Positions 6,041-6,952 of a stretch of 6,952 nucleotides of DNA are shown here, piece after piece. The notes beneath the pieces were generated by a model that made no database searches, was not told where the DNA came from, and saw only the letters and a program-made list of their open reading frames with translations. Positions within the stretch are counted from its first letter, which is position 1, and each line of letters begins with the position of its first letter. The stretch lies in NCBI GenBank assembly GCA_964555735.1, contig CAZKTS010000079.1:1-6952 (forward strand), in the 5' to 3' direction. This DNA is from CAZKTS01 sp964555735. GTDB lineage: Bacteria > Actinomycetota > Acidimicrobiia > IMCC26256 > PALSA-555. The position numbers and the translations under genes were made by a program.

Positions 6041-6952
6041 TCCGCGAACTCCGCGTTCGAGCGGGGACGGCCGCCGGGGCCGCTGTACGCCAGGCCGAAG
6101 CCCGGCTCGGGGTCGAACGCGGCGGCCGGGGCCGCGACCGCTGCGACGGCGCGCTGCCACGCGGCGATGAGGCGGTCCTCCGCCTCGTAGTCGAACGGAT
6201 CCGTGAGCACGGTCTCCTCCATCCCTCCGGGTTCGGGCGGGTGTTCGGCGAGCCAGCGTGCGGTCGCCGCGAGAGCCTCGCGTGCCGGCACGACGTCGCG
6301 GTGGCCGAGGTCGTGGTGCAGGCGCGTCAGGTCGAGCACGCGGTGCGTCGGCGACGGCTGCGCCAGCATCGGCCGCGCCGGCGTCGCCAGGTCGTACGGC
6401 ATCGACACCACGTCGAAGCGATGGCCGAGTGCCGCACCGATGATCTCGATGACCTGGCGGACGCTCAGCACCTCCTCGTCGCCGACGTTGAGCACGGCGC
6501 CGGCCGCAGCGTCGCGGCGTTCGGCGGCGAGGAGCAGCGCGTGCGCGAGGTTCTCGGTGTAGCCGTGGTGGTGCAGCGTCAGACCGTCGTCGGCCACGAC
6601 GATCTGCTCGCGGCCGTCGAGGATGCGCCGCACGACGCACCACTCCCGCGGCGCGAGCTGGTACGGCCCGTACACGTACGGGTACCGGAAGTGCGTGGCG
6701 TCGGGATGGTGCGCGAACACTGCGGCTTCGGTGCGCACGATCCGGTAGCCCTTCTCGTCCTGCGCGGGCTCCTCGACCGTCGGCGCGTCCTCGGCGACGG
6801 GCACCGGCACGCCCGGCGGCTCGAAGAGCCACGGGTTCATCCATCCCCGGTACGCCGGCACGCCGCCGACCGAGATGAACACGCCGGTCCGCCCGGCGGT
6901 GAGCTCGGCGATGCGGCGCAACCGGCCGTACATCGCGTACACGACGTCGAAG
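6037..6952 (-). CDS. NAD-dependent epimerase/dehydratase-like SDR (5' end outside window)
   Basis: C-terminal 304 residues of an extended short-chain dehydrogenase/reductase of the NAD-dependent epimerase/dehydratase family. The frame runs open through the right edge (FDVVYAMYGRLRR...), so the N-terminal dinucleotide-binding GxxGxxG lies outside; the GTG at 6942 is internal. Visible elements are the strand GVFISVGGVPAYRGW (23-37), the substrate/NAD segment FRYPYVYGPYQ (88-98), the HHGYTENLAHALLLA helix start, and the late GDEEVLSVRQVIEIIG element common in this family. In the active-site position the sequence reads GYRIVRTE: Tyr69 is present but Arg73 replaces the usual Lys of YxxxK. The protein may therefore have altered catalysis, or may bind nucleotide without classic SDR chemistry. 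It is the first visible gene of a - strand operon and overlaps the CoA-transferase start by 4 nt. The substrate is unknown. Confidence 0.87.
   Translation of the reverse strand, partial: FDVVYAMYGRLRRIAELTAGRTGVFISVGGVPAYRGWMNPWLFEPPGVPVPVAEDAPTVEEPAQDEKGYRIVRTEAAVFAHHPDATHFRYPYVYGPYQLAPREWCVVRRILDGREQIVVADDGLTLHHHGYTENLAHALLLAAERRDAAAGAVLNVGDEEVLSVRQVIEIIGAALGHRFDVVSMPYDLATPARPMLAQPSPTHRVLDLTRLHHDLGHRDVVPAREALAATARWLAEHPPEPGGMEETVLTDPFDYEAEDRLIAAWQRAVAAVAAPAAAFDPEPGFGLAYSGPGGRPRSNAEFAE

Noticed and set aside
4802..6190. Long + strand open frame (462 codons) opposite the CoA-transferase gene
   Set aside because: The translation is His/Arg/Val-rich without domains; the opposite strand encodes a full set of CaiB/BaiF motifs.
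6041..6844. N-terminal extension of the CoA-transferase frame
   Set aside because: The extra 268 codons are an Arg-rich shadow of the SDR gene. The family N-terminus begins right after the GTG at 6040, which has an RBS and a GTGA overlap.

Overview
The window is very GC-rich (roughly 70% by eye, with strong G/C preference at third codon positions). Starts are GTG-rich and genes are packed with 4-nt GTGA overlaps. The protein families fit a high-GC actinobacterium, possibly an environmental lineage such as Acidimicrobiia; the taxon is inference from style and gene content only. Five protein-coding genes fill almost the whole window. I see no tRNA, rRNA, CRISPR array, insertion sequence or phage gene.

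Left part (1-2429, + strand): a PAPS-dependent sulfotransferase, cut by the left edge, is translationally coupled (GTGA, 4-nt overlap) to a cytoplasmic metallo-beta-lactamase-fold protein of the alkylsulfatase type. One family adds sulfate to hydroxyl groups and the other removes it from alkyl sulfates, so the pair looks like a small two-gene sulfation/desulfation unit. The second enzyme has an altered metal-binding motif, so its activity is uncertain.

Middle part (2426-4818, - strand): two exported proteins. The first is a secreted zinc metallopeptidase whose catalytic HEFGH module is followed by a second, degenerate copy of the same fold. That copy keeps the four-cysteine pattern but has lost the zinc site. 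Its gene ends against the + strand gene, the two stop codons sharing the palindrome CTAG. The second is a glycine-rich secreted protein with a single likely disulfide. A roughly 100-nt gap between them (3767-3867) holds the only real intergenic space, with a possible ECF-type promoter and a 9-bp inverted repeat.

Right part (4838-6952, - strand): an NAD-dependent epimerase/dehydratase-like SDR, cut by the right edge, is coupled by another GTGA overlap to a family III (CaiB/BaiF) CoA-transferase. The glycine-rich gene starts 19 nt after the CoA-transferase stop and could be read through from the same transcript.

I do not see a clear, previously undescribed multi-gene system. The most unusual items are the active-plus-degenerate tandem metallopeptidase, the sulfotransferase/alkylsulfatase-like coupled pair with its substituted metal motif, and the SDR with an arginine where the catalytic lysine is expected.
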